Assembly: GCF_024172165.1 (NCBI RefSeq)
Contig: NZ_JAMZEB010000002.1
Coordinates: 12,359,501-12,423,500 of the forward strand
Direction of reading: 5' to 3'
Length of the DNA: 64,000 nt
DNA from: Nonomuraea thailandensis
GTDB lineage: Bacteria; Actinomycetota; Actinomycetes; Streptosporangiales; Streptosporangiaceae
The notes beneath the pieces are model-generated. The model saw nothing but the letters and a program-made list of their open reading frames with translations, did not search any database and was not told the DNA's origin. This document shows positions 44,864-51,948 of the stretch, one piece after another (positions within the stretch are counted from its first letter, which is position 1; each line of letters begins with the position of its first letter). The position numbers were made by a program, and so were the translations under genes.

Positions 44864-45640
44864 TCAGCAGCCCACTCTCCGGCCGCTCAGCGCGATGTCG
44901 TCCATCCACACGTCGTAGCCGGCCGGAGCCGGGTTCTCCTGGTAGAGCTGCCAGCCCAGCTTGACCGTGTCGAACCGCGGGAAGACGAAGTCCACCGGGT
45001 TGCCGCCGTGCTCCCGGGTGGACACGGTGAGCTCCGGCTTGGCCACCCCGTCGAACCACAGCGAGACCCGGTTGCCGGTGGCGTCCATGTGCCACTCCAC
45101 GCAGGTCCAGGCCCCGGCGACGGAGGGGGCGGTGGCCCGCCAGTTCGTCCAGTCCCCGGTGGGGCCGCCGTCCGCGCCGACGCCCCAGTAGGCGGCTCCC
45201 CTGTGGGGCGGCGGGGCGTACTGGCCGCCGAGCGGGCGGACGATCTCGGGCCCGTCGCCTGTCGCCTCCACCAGCGTGTAGTGCGCCCAGTCCGGCGCGG
45301 TGGGGAACGCGCTCACCCGCAACCGTACGCGCCCGTAGAAGCTGTTGCCCGGCGCGGCGAAGTCGTCCACCTTCAGGAACGCGCGGCCGTTGCCCTCGGT
45401 GTGCACCCGCAGCACCTTCTCCCCCCGCCGCCCGGCGCGCTCGACGGTGAGGGTGCCGTGCTCGGTGTCGATTCCCCAGCGGAGACTGCTGGCGCCGCCG
45501 ACCGGCATGGCCTGGAAGTCCTCGCAGAACAGCAGGTTCGCCTTCGCGCACGGGCGCGCCTCCGCCTGCGCCGAGGCGGAGGGGGCCGCCAGCGGCACCA
45601 GCAGGAGGGACACAACGACGCGGGCAGGCCAGGTACGCAC
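44864..45640 (-). CDS. Secreted protein with jelly-roll/LamG-like fold (Cip1 or polysaccharide-lyase-like)
   Basis: 258 residues with a signal peptide (MRTWPARVVVSLLLVPLAA, cleavage after SASA). The mature protein is rich in beta-strand: CAKANLLFCEDFQAMPVG, YGRVRLRVSAFPTAPDWAHYTLVEATGDG, WTCVEWHMDATGNRVSLWFDGV, YDVWMDDIALS. This is the concanavalin-like pattern of secreted carbohydrate-binding or lyase proteins such as Cip1. Cys pairs may form disulfides. No catalytic residues are assigned, and the family call is from memory of the fold pattern only. Confidence 0.65.
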   Translation of the reverse strand: MRTWPARVVVSLLLVPLAAPSASAQAEARPCAKANLLFCEDFQAMPVGGASSLRWGIDTEHGTLTVERAGRRGEKVLRVHTEGNGRAFLKVDDFAAPGNSFYGRVRLRVSAFPTAPDWAHYTLVEATGDGPEIVRPLGGQYAPPPHRGAAYWGVGADGGPTGDWTNWRATAPSVAGAWTCVEWHMDATGNRVSLWFDGVAKPELTVSTREHGGNPVDFVFPRFDTVKLGWQLYQENPAPAGYDVWMDDIALSGRRVGC

Positions 45641-45808
45641 GGCGACTCCTCTGACGCGAGCGGGGGTGAGCGGGAGTAAGGTATGCCATCCGGCGCTCCG
45701 GGGAGGGCGCGCGGCGGCAGCGGCCGATGACGGTGCTGGTGGAGGGGTTGCGGCCGGGGAAAGTTTCAGCGGGAGCCGTCCGGAGACGGTGGCGGCCGGG
45801 GTGAGCCC

Positions 45809-46019
45809 GTGTGGTACGCATTGATCTTGCCGGCGTTGACCGTCGGCGTTCTGGCCGTCCCCCGGCGCCGGCGCGAAGCTGAGGCGAGGTCAGGTGGTGG
45901 TCTTCGAATCGGCGCTGGAAGGCGGGGGGCGCACCGGCCCGCTGCCCGCCCGGGCACAGGCGAAGTGGCTGATCAAGCGGGTGGCCGCACTGCCGAACGC
46001 TCGCGCATGCGGCGGATGA
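45809..46019 (+). pseudogene. Remnant of an S26 (signal peptidase I-like) peptidase
   Basis: A GTG-started hydrophobic N-terminus (VWYALILPALTVGVLAVPRRR) is followed in a shifted frame by KLRRGQVVVFESALEG and KWLIKRVAALP, the VVVFE and WxxKRVxALPGD motifs of S26 peptidases. The segment with the catalytic Ser is deleted and the frame ends at 46019 shortly after the Lys motif. It lies in an otherwise gene-free stretch (45641-46346). A weak reverse-strand protein-like patch (about 45980-46190) there was not recognised. Confidence 0.55.
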
Positions 46020-46298
46020 GCGCCAGGGAGGGCACACTGGCGCAGGCCGGCCCGATGGCCACGCCAGCAGGATGCGCCTCACCCACCGCGGCGCTCAGCA
46101 GGGTCGCCCCGCCCGCCGGTAGGGCCACCATGTCGAGCACGGCGGCGCGGAGGGCGTGGAAGGCGCCCCGGCCGCGGACCCTGCTGAGGGTCAAGATCCA
46201 AGACTGATGATCAAGATCATCATATGGGCGGCCTTGTCTTGATGACTCCTGCCGTCGACGTGGCTCTTGGGGTGATGTGAAGCGCTCGAATCCCGGTG

Positions 46299-46328
46299 TT
46301 GACATGCTTCAGTGAAGATCCGTAACGT
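46299..46328 (+). promoter_or_regulatory. Promoter of the first small secreted protein
   Basis: TTGACA (46299-46304), an 18-nt spacer and TAACGT (46323-46328). The spacer end GTGAAGATCCG is shared with the promoter of the inverted paralogue. Confidence 0.65.
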
Positions 46329-46346
46329 GTCGAGGCAAAGGTCGAA

Positions 46347-46661
46347 ATGACGGGCGCTATCGGGCGTCCTGCGGAAAGGAAAAGCGTGCGACGCAGACTG
46401 GCGAAAGTCGCTTCAACGCTCCTGGCAGCACTATTCCTGACCTCGGGAGGAGCCTTCCTCGCAACCGCTTCCGCGCAAGCCGAAACCGCACACCGGGCAG
46501 ACGTGGTGGCCCCGGCCGCGGTCTGGGTGGACTACAAGAACTACGCCACTTATGAGGCCTGCCGTCAGCAGGGCCGGGAAATGCTCGGTGGCGGGGTCGT
46601 CATCGCCTATGAATGCTCGTGGGACAGCCCGTACTGGTTGTTGCGCGTACGTATCGAATAA
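46347..46661 (+). CDS. Small secreted Cys-pair protein, paralogue A
   Basis: 104 residues from ATG 46347 (AAAGG upstream); a GTG at 46387 with GGAAAGGAAAA is an alternative start. It has a charged N-terminus (PAERKSVRRRLAKVA), a hydrophobic segment (STLLAALFLTSGGAFLATA) with a SAQA-type cleavage site, and a short mature domain with YKNYATYEACRQQGREM and YECSWDSPYWLLRV. Two Cys, one in each motif, probably form a disulfide. It is paralogous to the reverse gene at 46728-47027. Function unknown. Confidence 0.75.
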   Translation: MTGAIGRPAERKSVRRRLAKVASTLLAALFLTSGGAFLATASAQAETAHRADVVAPAAVWVDYKNYATYEACRQQGREMLGGGVVIAYECSWDSPYWLLRVRIE

Positions 46662-46677
46662 CTGGGCCGCAGGTCGC

Positions 46678-46714
46678 GATCGAGGGTGGCGGGCGTGGCC
46701 CGCCATCCTCGATC
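46678..46714. terminator. Bidirectional hairpin between the two paralogues
   Basis: 17-nt arms (46678-46694 and 46698-46714) pair at 16 of 17 positions around a 3-nt loop, beginning GATCGAGG and ending CCTCGATC. It is centred between the convergent paralogous genes and would terminate both. Confidence 0.85.
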
Positions 46715-46727
46715 GGTTGCCGCGGGA

Positions 46728-47027
46728 TTATCTGTAAACGCTGAGCAGCCAGTACGGGCTGTCCCATGAACAGTCGTAGTCCTGGATGATGCCCGCGTTC
46801 AGCAGCTCGCCGCCCTCTCGCTGGCAGGCCGCGTGGGTGGCGTAATTCTTGTACGGTGACCAGCCGGCCGCGGCGTGGCTCTGCCGCGTTGACCCGGCCT
46901 CCGCGGAAGCGGCGGAGAGGAAGGCTCCTCCGGCCGTCAGGAATGCCGCTGCCATAAGCGTTGAGGTTGCTTGCGCCAATCTGCGTCGCACGCTTTTCCT
47001 TTCCGCGGGACGCCTGATGGCGTCCAT
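46728..47027 (-). CDS. Small secreted Cys-pair protein, paralogue B
   Basis: 99 residues. It shares with paralogue A the start region (RRPAERKSVRRRLAQ), the signal peptide pattern (LMAAAFLTAGGAFLSAASA) and the mature motifs YKNYATHAACQREGGEL and CSWDSPYWLLSVYR. The upstream DNA is also conserved, including the promoter. It converges with paralogue A on a shared hairpin. Function unknown; a secreted peptide or inhibitor is possible. Confidence 0.75.
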   Translation of the reverse strand: MDAIRRPAERKSVRRRLAQATSTLMAAAFLTAGGAFLSAASAEAGSTRQSHAAAGWSPYKNYATHAACQREGGELLNAGIIQDYDCSWDSPYWLLSVYR

Positions 47028-47048
47028 TATTATCGGCCTTTGCTCGAC

Positions 47049-47078
47049 ACGCTACGGATCTTCACCGATTCCTGTCAA
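47049..47078 (-). promoter_or_regulatory. Promoter of the second small secreted protein
   Basis: On the reverse strand TTGACA (47078-47073), an 18-nt spacer ending GTGAAGATCCG, and TAGCGT (47054-47049). It matches the paralogue A promoter in layout and sequence. Confidence 0.65.
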
Positions 47079-47340
47079 TGTCGAGCGAAGGCGGGAGAAA
47101 GGGTAGGACGGCGGAGTCGGCCACGCCACGCGCCGGGATCGTTGGAAGGCCCCGCCGGTGTGCCCAGGGACGGCGGCCTCCCCGCGGCCCGGGCCGGTGG
47201 GCGACATTGACGGTCGTGCTTGCCGCGTGTGATGATCTTGCTGGTAAAACGGTGATGAGCGGGACTCGTGTTTCCTGTGCTGCCTGCACCGGTTGTTCTC
47301 GGGAGTCACCCGGTTCGCGATCGAGAGCGAGGAGATGGCG

Positions 47341-47424
47341 ATGAAGAAGAAGAAGCTCGAGGTCAAGATCAGGAAGCTTGAGAAGATCGAAACCACCATC
47401 AACCGCGGCGGAGCCAGCGGCTGA
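47341..47424 (+). CDS. Candidate RiPP precursor peptide (27 residues)
   Basis: ATG 47341 is preceded by GAGGAG at 6 nt spacing; an ATG two codons earlier abuts the ribosome site and is less likely. The peptide starts with Met and four Lys, continues with an amphipathic charged segment (LEVKIRKLEKIETT) suited to a leader helix, and ends NRGGASG. It has no Cys and only one Ser in the last seven residues. It lies directly upstream of an E1/ThiF-like enzyme with a PqqD-like peptide-binding domain and of a membrane protease. I infer a precursor whose C-terminal end is activated by the E1-like enzyme. A TTGACG / TGATGA promoter candidate lies at 47207-47235. Confidence 0.6.
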   Translation: MKKKKLEVKIRKLEKIETTINRGGASG

Positions 47425-47435
47425 TTCACGGACAC

Positions 47436-47470
47436 GCGGAACCGGCCGGCCGTGGTCCGGCCGGTTCCGC
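47436..47470 (+). terminator. Perfect 14-bp hairpin between peptide gene and E1-like gene
   Basis: GCGGAACCGGCCGG (47436-47449), a 7-nt loop and its exact reverse complement (47457-47470). It lies 12 nt after the peptide stop and 30 nt before the enzyme start. It is likely a partial terminator or mRNA stabiliser, letting the peptide be made in excess over the enzymes. Confidence 0.75.
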
Positions 47471-47499
47471 CTCCAGTGTGTGAAGGAGAGGGTGGCCGA

Positions 47500-48594
47500 G
47501 TGCGTCTGCCCAGGGTGAAACGTGTCCACCAGCCGTTCGTGCTGCCCGGCAACCGCATCGTCATCGGGCTGTCCCAGTTCGGAGTGGCCTCCGAGATAGC
47601 CGACGACGAGGACGGCAGCATCGCCACGATCCTGGCCCTGATGGACGGCACCCGGACCGTCGGGGAGATCTGCGCCGACTTCGGCAAGACCCACCCCGAT
47701 GTGGACGACGACAGCGTGCGCGCCGTCATCGAAGACCTGGTCGAGAGCGGCTTCGTCGAGGACGCCGGCGCCCCCGTGCCGGCGAACCTCACGGAGCGGG
47801 AGGTCGCCCGGTACGAGTCCGCACGCCACTTCTTCAGCTGGATCGACACCTCGCCGCGCACGTCACCCCACGACGTCCAGTCCGCGATCAGGAACGCCCG
47901 GGTGAGCCTGCTCGGCGTGGGCGGCACCGGATCGGCCGTCGCCGCGGGGCTGGTGTCGAGCGGCATCGGCGCGTTGCGCATCGCCGACTTCGACGACGTC
48001 GAAGAGTCGAACCTGACCCGCCAGCTCCTGTACGCCGAGGCCGACGTGGGCAGGTCCAAGGTCGGCCAGGCGGCCGCCCGGCTGCGGGCGATGAACGGCT
48101 CGGTCCTGGTGACCGGGAGCGAGACCAAGGTGGGCGGCCCCGGCGACGTCGCCGAGCTGATGACCGACTGCGACGTGTTCGTCCTGTGTGCTGACGAACC
48201 GCACCCCGAGATCGTCGAGTGGACCAACGAAGCGGCCCTGCGGACCGGCACCCCGTGGTTCATGAGCCTGTACACCGGGCCGATGGTCGTCGTGGGCTCG
48301 TTCGTGCCCGGGGAGACAGGCTGCTGGGCCTGCCTGGACCGGCAGGAGGAGGCGCGCAAGGAGAAGGAGCTCGGGCGGCTGCTGGCCGAGTCGCGGCCGA
48401 ACGCGGTGGTCGCCGCCAGCGCGAACATCAGCGGCCACCTGTGCGCGCTGGAGGTGCTGTACCAGCTCGGCGGCCTGCCGGCGCAGACCCGCGGCAGGGT
48501 CTTCCACTGGAACCTGGCCGTCTGGGACCACCAGTACTCCATCGACGTCCCGCGTGACGACGCGTGCCCGGTCTGCGGGCCGGGGACACGGTGA
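47500..48594 (+). CDS. E1/ThiF-like adenylating enzyme with N-terminal PqqD-like domain
   Basis: 364 residues from GTG 47500 (GGAGAGG 8 nt upstream). The N-terminal about 95 residues read as a PqqD-like recognition element (DEDGSIATILALMDGTRTVGEI, VIEDLVESGFVED). The rest is the E1 fold: VSLLGVGGTGSAVAAGLVSSG, IADFDDVEESNLTRQLLY, the Arg and GRSKV Lys of the ATP site, VFVLCADEPH, and two CxxC pairs (GCWACLD; CPVCGPG) for a structural zinc. Relatives include MccB, PaaA and partner proteins of azoline RiPPs, which adenylate peptide carboxylates or backbone. No YcaO gene is adjacent, so C-terminal or side-chain adenylation is more likely than azoline formation. Confidence 0.82.
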   Translation: MRLPRVKRVHQPFVLPGNRIVIGLSQFGVASEIADDEDGSIATILALMDGTRTVGEICADFGKTHPDVDDDSVRAVIEDLVESGFVEDAGAPVPANLTEREVARYESARHFFSWIDTSPRTSPHDVQSAIRNARVSLLGVGGTGSAVAAGLVSSGIGALRIADFDDVEESNLTRQLLYAEADVGRSKVGQAAARLRAMNGSVLVTGSETKVGGPGDVAELMTDCDVFVLCADEPHPEIVEWTNEAALRTGTPWFMSLYTGPMVVVGSFVPGETGCWACLDRQEEARKEKELGRLLAESRPNAVVAASANISGHLCALEVLYQLGGLPAQTRGRVFHWNLAVWDHQYSIDVPRDDACPVCGPGTR

Positions 48595-49859
48595 GCGCCC
48601 AGGCGGCCGAGGCCGGCGCGGGCAGCGTCGTACGGTTCCACCACCTCGTCGTCCGTCCCGACGACGACGACCCGGACGCGGTCATCGTCGGCCGCCCGGA
48701 CCTCGGCGAGTTCGTCGAGCTGCCCGCGGTGTGCGGGGAGGTCATCCGGCTGCTCCGCGAGGGGCGGCCGGTCGCGGACGTCGAGGCCGCGATCGCCGCC
48801 GAGCACGACGTCGAGCTGGACGTGGCCGACTTCGTCGACTCGCTCGCCGACCTCGCGTTCGTGGCCGAGATCGACGGGCGCGCGCTCCCCGGCCCGGAGT
48901 CGGCGCCGGTGGCCGGCCACTTCGAGGGCGTCACCGAGCGGCACGTCCGATGGGTCTTCTCCAGGCCGATGAAGCTGTTCTGGGTCGCCGTCGTCGCGGC
49001 CGCGTCCCTGACCGTTCTCGCCCGGCCCAGCCTGTTCCCCCACCACCGGGACTTCTTCTGGAGCGGCTACACCGGGCTGTCCGTGCTGGTCAACACGGCG
49101 TTCTTCTCTCTCGTCGCGAGCGTGCACGAGCTGATGCACCTGATCGCGGCGCGTTCGCTCGGCGCGCCGGCGAGGATCGGGTTCGGCACCAGGCTGCACT
49201 ACCTCGTCGTGCAGACCGACGTCACCGCCATCTGGGGAGTTCCCCGGCGGCACCGGTACCGCGTGTATCTGGCCGGGATGGCGTCCGACGTGTTCCTCAT
49301 CGCGACGATGGTGCTGGCCGTCGCCTACCTGCCGCTGCCCGGCCCGACCGAGGCGCTGCTGCGGGCCTTCATCCTGACCACGCTGCTGTGCCTGCCCCTC
49401 CAGGCCCAGATCTACATGCGGACCGACCTCTACTTCGTGCTGCGCGACCTGCTCCGGTGCAAGGACCTGTTCGGCGACGGTCTGCGATACGTCCGGTACC
49501 TGCTCGCCAGGGCGGTGGCACCGCTCAGGAAGCCGGGCTCGCCGGCGACCGACCCCACCGGCGACCCCACCGGCGACCTCGCCGTCCACGAGCGCCGGGC
49601 CGTGCGGATCTACGCCGTCGCCCTCGCGCTGGGCAGCTCCGTCACGTTGACGGTCTTCGCCTTCTACGGCGCCCCGATCATCGTCAGCGGGCTGACCAAC
49701 GCGCTGACCGCCCTGTGGGCCGGGTTCCACGGCGGCCCCCTCCTCGCCGCGGTCGACGCCGCGCTGCTCATCCTGGTCGAGGGCGGCATACAGGTGCTGT
49801 TCGTCGTGACCTTCGTCCGGACGCGCCGCCACTGGTTCCGCCGCCGGTCGAGGTCGTGA
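48591..49859 (+). CDS. PqqD-like domain fused to an M50-type membrane zinc protease
   Basis: 422 residues; the GTG start overlaps the E1-like gene by 4 nt. Residues 20-105 resemble a PqqD-like domain (LPAVCGEVIRLLREGRPVAD, DFVDSLADLAFVAEIDG). A polytopic membrane part follows with VHELMHLIAARSLG (His179, Glu180, His183: HExxH) in a TM helix and a GMASDVFLI segment that may give the third ligand, as in site-2 proteases. There are about seven TM helices and a C-terminal RRR tail. Similar proteins in RiPP loci are called peptide zinc metalloproteases and probably remove the leader or export the product. Confidence 0.82.
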   Translation: MSAQAAEAGAGSVVRFHHLVVRPDDDDPDAVIVGRPDLGEFVELPAVCGEVIRLLREGRPVADVEAAIAAEHDVELDVADFVDSLADLAFVAEIDGRALPGPESAPVAGHFEGVTERHVRWVFSRPMKLFWVAVVAAASLTVLARPSLFPHHRDFFWSGYTGLSVLVNTAFFSLVASVHELMHLIAARSLGAPARIGFGTRLHYLVVQTDVTAIWGVPRRHRYRVYLAGMASDVFLIATMVLAVAYLPLPGPTEALLRAFILTTLLCLPLQAQIYMRTDLYFVLRDLLRCKDLFGDGLRYVRYLLARAVAPLRKPGSPATDPTGDPTGDLAVHERRAVRIYAVALALGSSVTLTVFAFYGAPIIVSGLTNALTALWAGFHGGPLLAAVDAALLILVEGGIQVLFVVTFVRTRRHWFRRRSRS

Positions 49860-49955
49860 AGCCGGAGCCGTACAGCATGGCGTGGGGCGGGTAGGGCCAG
49901 GCCCACCTCGTCCTCCGTCCAGGGCCCATGCGGAGGCGGTCCGGAACACAGTTGA

Positions 49956-50549
49956 ATGATCGACATGCAACGCATGACAGGATTGCTGGTCGGCGCGGTC
50001 TTCGGCGCCGTTTTCGTTCTCGTCAACGCGCACGAGCCGCTGAACAGCGCGGTGGCGACCGTGCTCCGGATCATCGCCGTCCTGGCGGCCGGGTTCGTGC
50101 TCGTCCTGTGGTTCGCCACGGCCCGCGCCGAACGAACCGCCCCCGTCCCCGCCTCCGCGGCGAGCGGCCAGGGCTCTTCCCGGCCGAAGAGCATGTTCAC
50201 CCCCGGTTACCTCGCGGTGGTGGCCGCCGAGGCGGTCCTGCTGTTCGGCGGCATCCCGGTGCTCGCCGCCCTCGGAGCGCCCGCGCAGGCGAACGTGGCC
50301 TGGGTGGCGTTCGTGGTGGGCGTGCACTTCCTCGCCCTGGCCCCGATCTGGAAGGACCGCGTCATCGCCGTTCCGGGGGCGGTGCTCGCGCTGCTCGGCG
50401 TGGCGGGCTTCGCGATGGCGTGGACGTCCGCCGCGGACTGGACGCCGTTCGTGAGTGGTGTGCTGTCCGGGCTCGTACTGCTGGCGGGCAGCGTGACCGG
50501 AGGCCGTCTGATCACGAGCTCGACGAGGGGACGCCAGGAGCCCGCCTGA
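49956..50549 (+). CDS. Multi-pass membrane protein of unknown function
   Basis: 197 residues with about six hydrophobic segments: LLVGAVFGAVFVLVNA, ATVLRIIAVLAAGFVLVLWF, then a polar linker, GYLAVVAAEAVLLFGGIPVLAALG, AWVAFVVGVHFLALAPIW, VIAVPGAVLALLGVAGFAMA, FVSGVLSGLVLLAGSVTGG. No motif is recognised. It follows the putative RiPP protease by 96 nt on the same strand and may be part of that locus, for instance for immunity. The ribosome site is weak. Confidence 0.65.
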   Translation: MIDMQRMTGLLVGAVFGAVFVLVNAHEPLNSAVATVLRIIAVLAAGFVLVLWFATARAERTAPVPASAASGQGSSRPKSMFTPGYLAVVAAEAVLLFGGIPVLAALGAPAQANVAWVAFVVGVHFLALAPIWKDRVIAVPGAVLALLGVAGFAMAWTSAADWTPFVSGVLSGLVLLAGSVTGGRLITSSTRGRQEPA

Positions 50550-50586
50550 CCGCCATCTCTTTCATCCGGTGCCGTCGAGTCCCTGA

Positions 50587-50736
50587 GAAGGCCACGCGCG
50601 GCGCGATGGTCGATGCGGTCGTGGACTCACCACCGACCGCACCGGTGGGCAGTACGTGTCCCAGCCATGGACGTCGGACAGCGACCTGGGCAACAGCGGC
50701 CTCGACAACCGGGCGGACTGCGTCGTGTTCCGCTGA
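50587..50736 (+). pseudogene. C-terminal fragment of a secreted protein
   Basis: A short frame ends TGGQYVSQPWTSDSDLG then NSGLDNRADCVVFR and a stop. The W-D-G-N-R-x-D-C pattern resembles the end of small secreted beta/gamma-crystallin-like or inhibitor-type proteins of actinomycetes. There is no start, signal peptide or upstream domain, so it is read as a remnant. The following 277 nt (50737-51013) hold nothing recognisable. Confidence 0.4.
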
Positions 50737-51013
50737 TCCCGGCGCCGGCCACCTGGCGAGGCGATGCCGGGACGCATGCCGCGGCACCGTCCTCCGCCCG
50801 CGACGAAGGAACTCGCGTACGAGACACGGGAGACGGCGCGGGCTCCGGTCGGCACCCGGCGTCGCGGCGTACGGTGACGGCGGGGGGAGGATGCTGGACA
50901 AGGGCGGTCTCCTGGCCCGGCCGTCGAGGGGATCGCCGGGCGACAGCCTGCCGGAGCCGGCGGCCGGCAGCGCGGCATGCACACGCGGCCGTCCACGGCA
51001 TAACGTCGCTGGT

Positions 51014-51829
51014 GTGAAGGAGAGCGAACTCGTCGGGGTGCAGAAGACCCTCACCCCCGTCCTCAAGGCCAAGGCCCTGGACAACCGGCTGCCGGACCCG
51101 ATTCTCGGTGACGAGCGCGCCGAGGAGGTGATGCGCCGCCTCGACCCCGGCTACGACCAGCGCCGGTTCGGCACCAGCCAGATGGGCCTCGTGGCCGTGG
51201 TCCGTGCCAAGGCCCACGACGACTGGGCCCGGGGTTTCCTGGCCGATCACCTCGACGCGGTGGTCCTGCACCTGGGGTGCGGGCTCGACACCCGGGTGTA
51301 CCGGATCGACCCGCCCGCCACCGTCGACTGGTACGACCTCGACTACCCCGCCGTCATCGAGCTGAGGCAGCAGTTCCTGCCGCCGCGCGAGCACCACACC
51401 GTGATCGGCTCCAGCGTCACCGACCCGGCCTGGCTGGAACGTGTGCCCCGCGGCCGGCCGGTGCTGATGATCGCCGAGGGGCTGGTGCCCTACCTGACCG
51501 AGCCGGACGTCCGGCGGCTGCTGACCGGCGTCGTCGACGCCTTCCCCACCGGCCAGATCCAGCTCGACACGGTGCCGGTCTGGGCGTGGCGCACCTCGAA
51601 GTGGGATCCCACGCTGCGCAAGTACGACGCCCGCTTCCACTGCGGTTTCGACGATCCGGCCGCGCTGGCGCAGTGGCACCCCCGGCTCCGGTACGTCGAC
51701 GAGGCGCCGTTGTCCGACTCGCCGATCCTGATGGCCAAGGCCCCCGCGAACGTCCGCCGCGCGTACCGGCTCATGAACCTGCTGCCGGGCTTGAAGCGAT
51801 CCACCCGCATCGTACGTTTCCGGTTCTGA
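51014..51829 (+). CDS. SAM-dependent O-methyltransferase (LCMT/TcmP-like family)
   Basis: 271 residues from GTG 51014 (VKESELVGVQKTLTPVLKAK). Family signs: the ARGFLADHLDAVVLHLGCGLDTRVYRID motif, DWYDLDYPAVIELRQQFL, LMIAEGLVPYLTEPDVRRLL, and a late TSKWDPTLRKYDARF. These enzymes methylate carboxylates or hydroxyls of small molecules. There is no ribosome site before the GTG. It is 1.15 kb downstream of the RiPP-like genes, so a link to them is only possible. Confidence 0.75.
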   Translation: MKESELVGVQKTLTPVLKAKALDNRLPDPILGDERAEEVMRRLDPGYDQRRFGTSQMGLVAVVRAKAHDDWARGFLADHLDAVVLHLGCGLDTRVYRIDPPATVDWYDLDYPAVIELRQQFLPPREHHTVIGSSVTDPAWLERVPRGRPVLMIAEGLVPYLTEPDVRRLLTGVVDAFPTGQIQLDTVPVWAWRTSKWDPTLRKYDARFHCGFDDPAALAQWHPRLRYVDEAPLSDSPILMAKAPANVRRAYRLMNLLPGLKRSTRIVRFRF

Positions 51830-51909
51830 ACGCCGCACCGCCGAGGCCGGTCGCCGGGACCGTCAGGCCGGGCTGCGGCGACCTCTGAGGGGATTTCCCG
51901 GTGCGGGGG

Positions 51910-51941
51910 TTGACCTTGCCCCAGGGGCAAGGTTCGACGAT
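51910..51941 (+). promoter_or_regulatory. MerR-type promoter with perfect palindrome in an extended spacer
   Basis: TTGACC at 51910-51915 and GACGAT at 51936-51941 are separated by 20 nt. The spacer holds ACCTTGCCCC-A-GGGGCAAGGT (51913-51933), with perfect 10-bp arms. Long spacers with centred palindromes are the signature of MerR-activated promoters. The expected transcription start coincides with the ATG at 51949, so the message is probably leaderless. Confidence 0.75.
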
Positions 51942-51948
51942 CGTCCCC

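Noticed and set aside
45973..46305. Reverse-strand 110-codon frame in the gap before the secreted paralogues
   Set aside because: Part of it looks protein-like (ALRAAVLDMVALPAGGATLL), but it has no ribosome site, overlaps the end of the S26 remnant and matches no family. It is kept only as a note.
47335..47424. Azoline-type (TOMM) peptide interpretation of the E1-like locus
   Set aside because: No YcaO gene is adjacent, and the peptide lacks Cys and has only one Ser near its end, so cyclodehydration to azolines is poorly supported.
47052..50327. Reverse-strand open frame of about 1090 codons across the RiPP-like locus
   Set aside because: It runs antisense through three forward genes with overlapping starts, ribosome sites and recognisable folds. 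Its translation has no family motifs.
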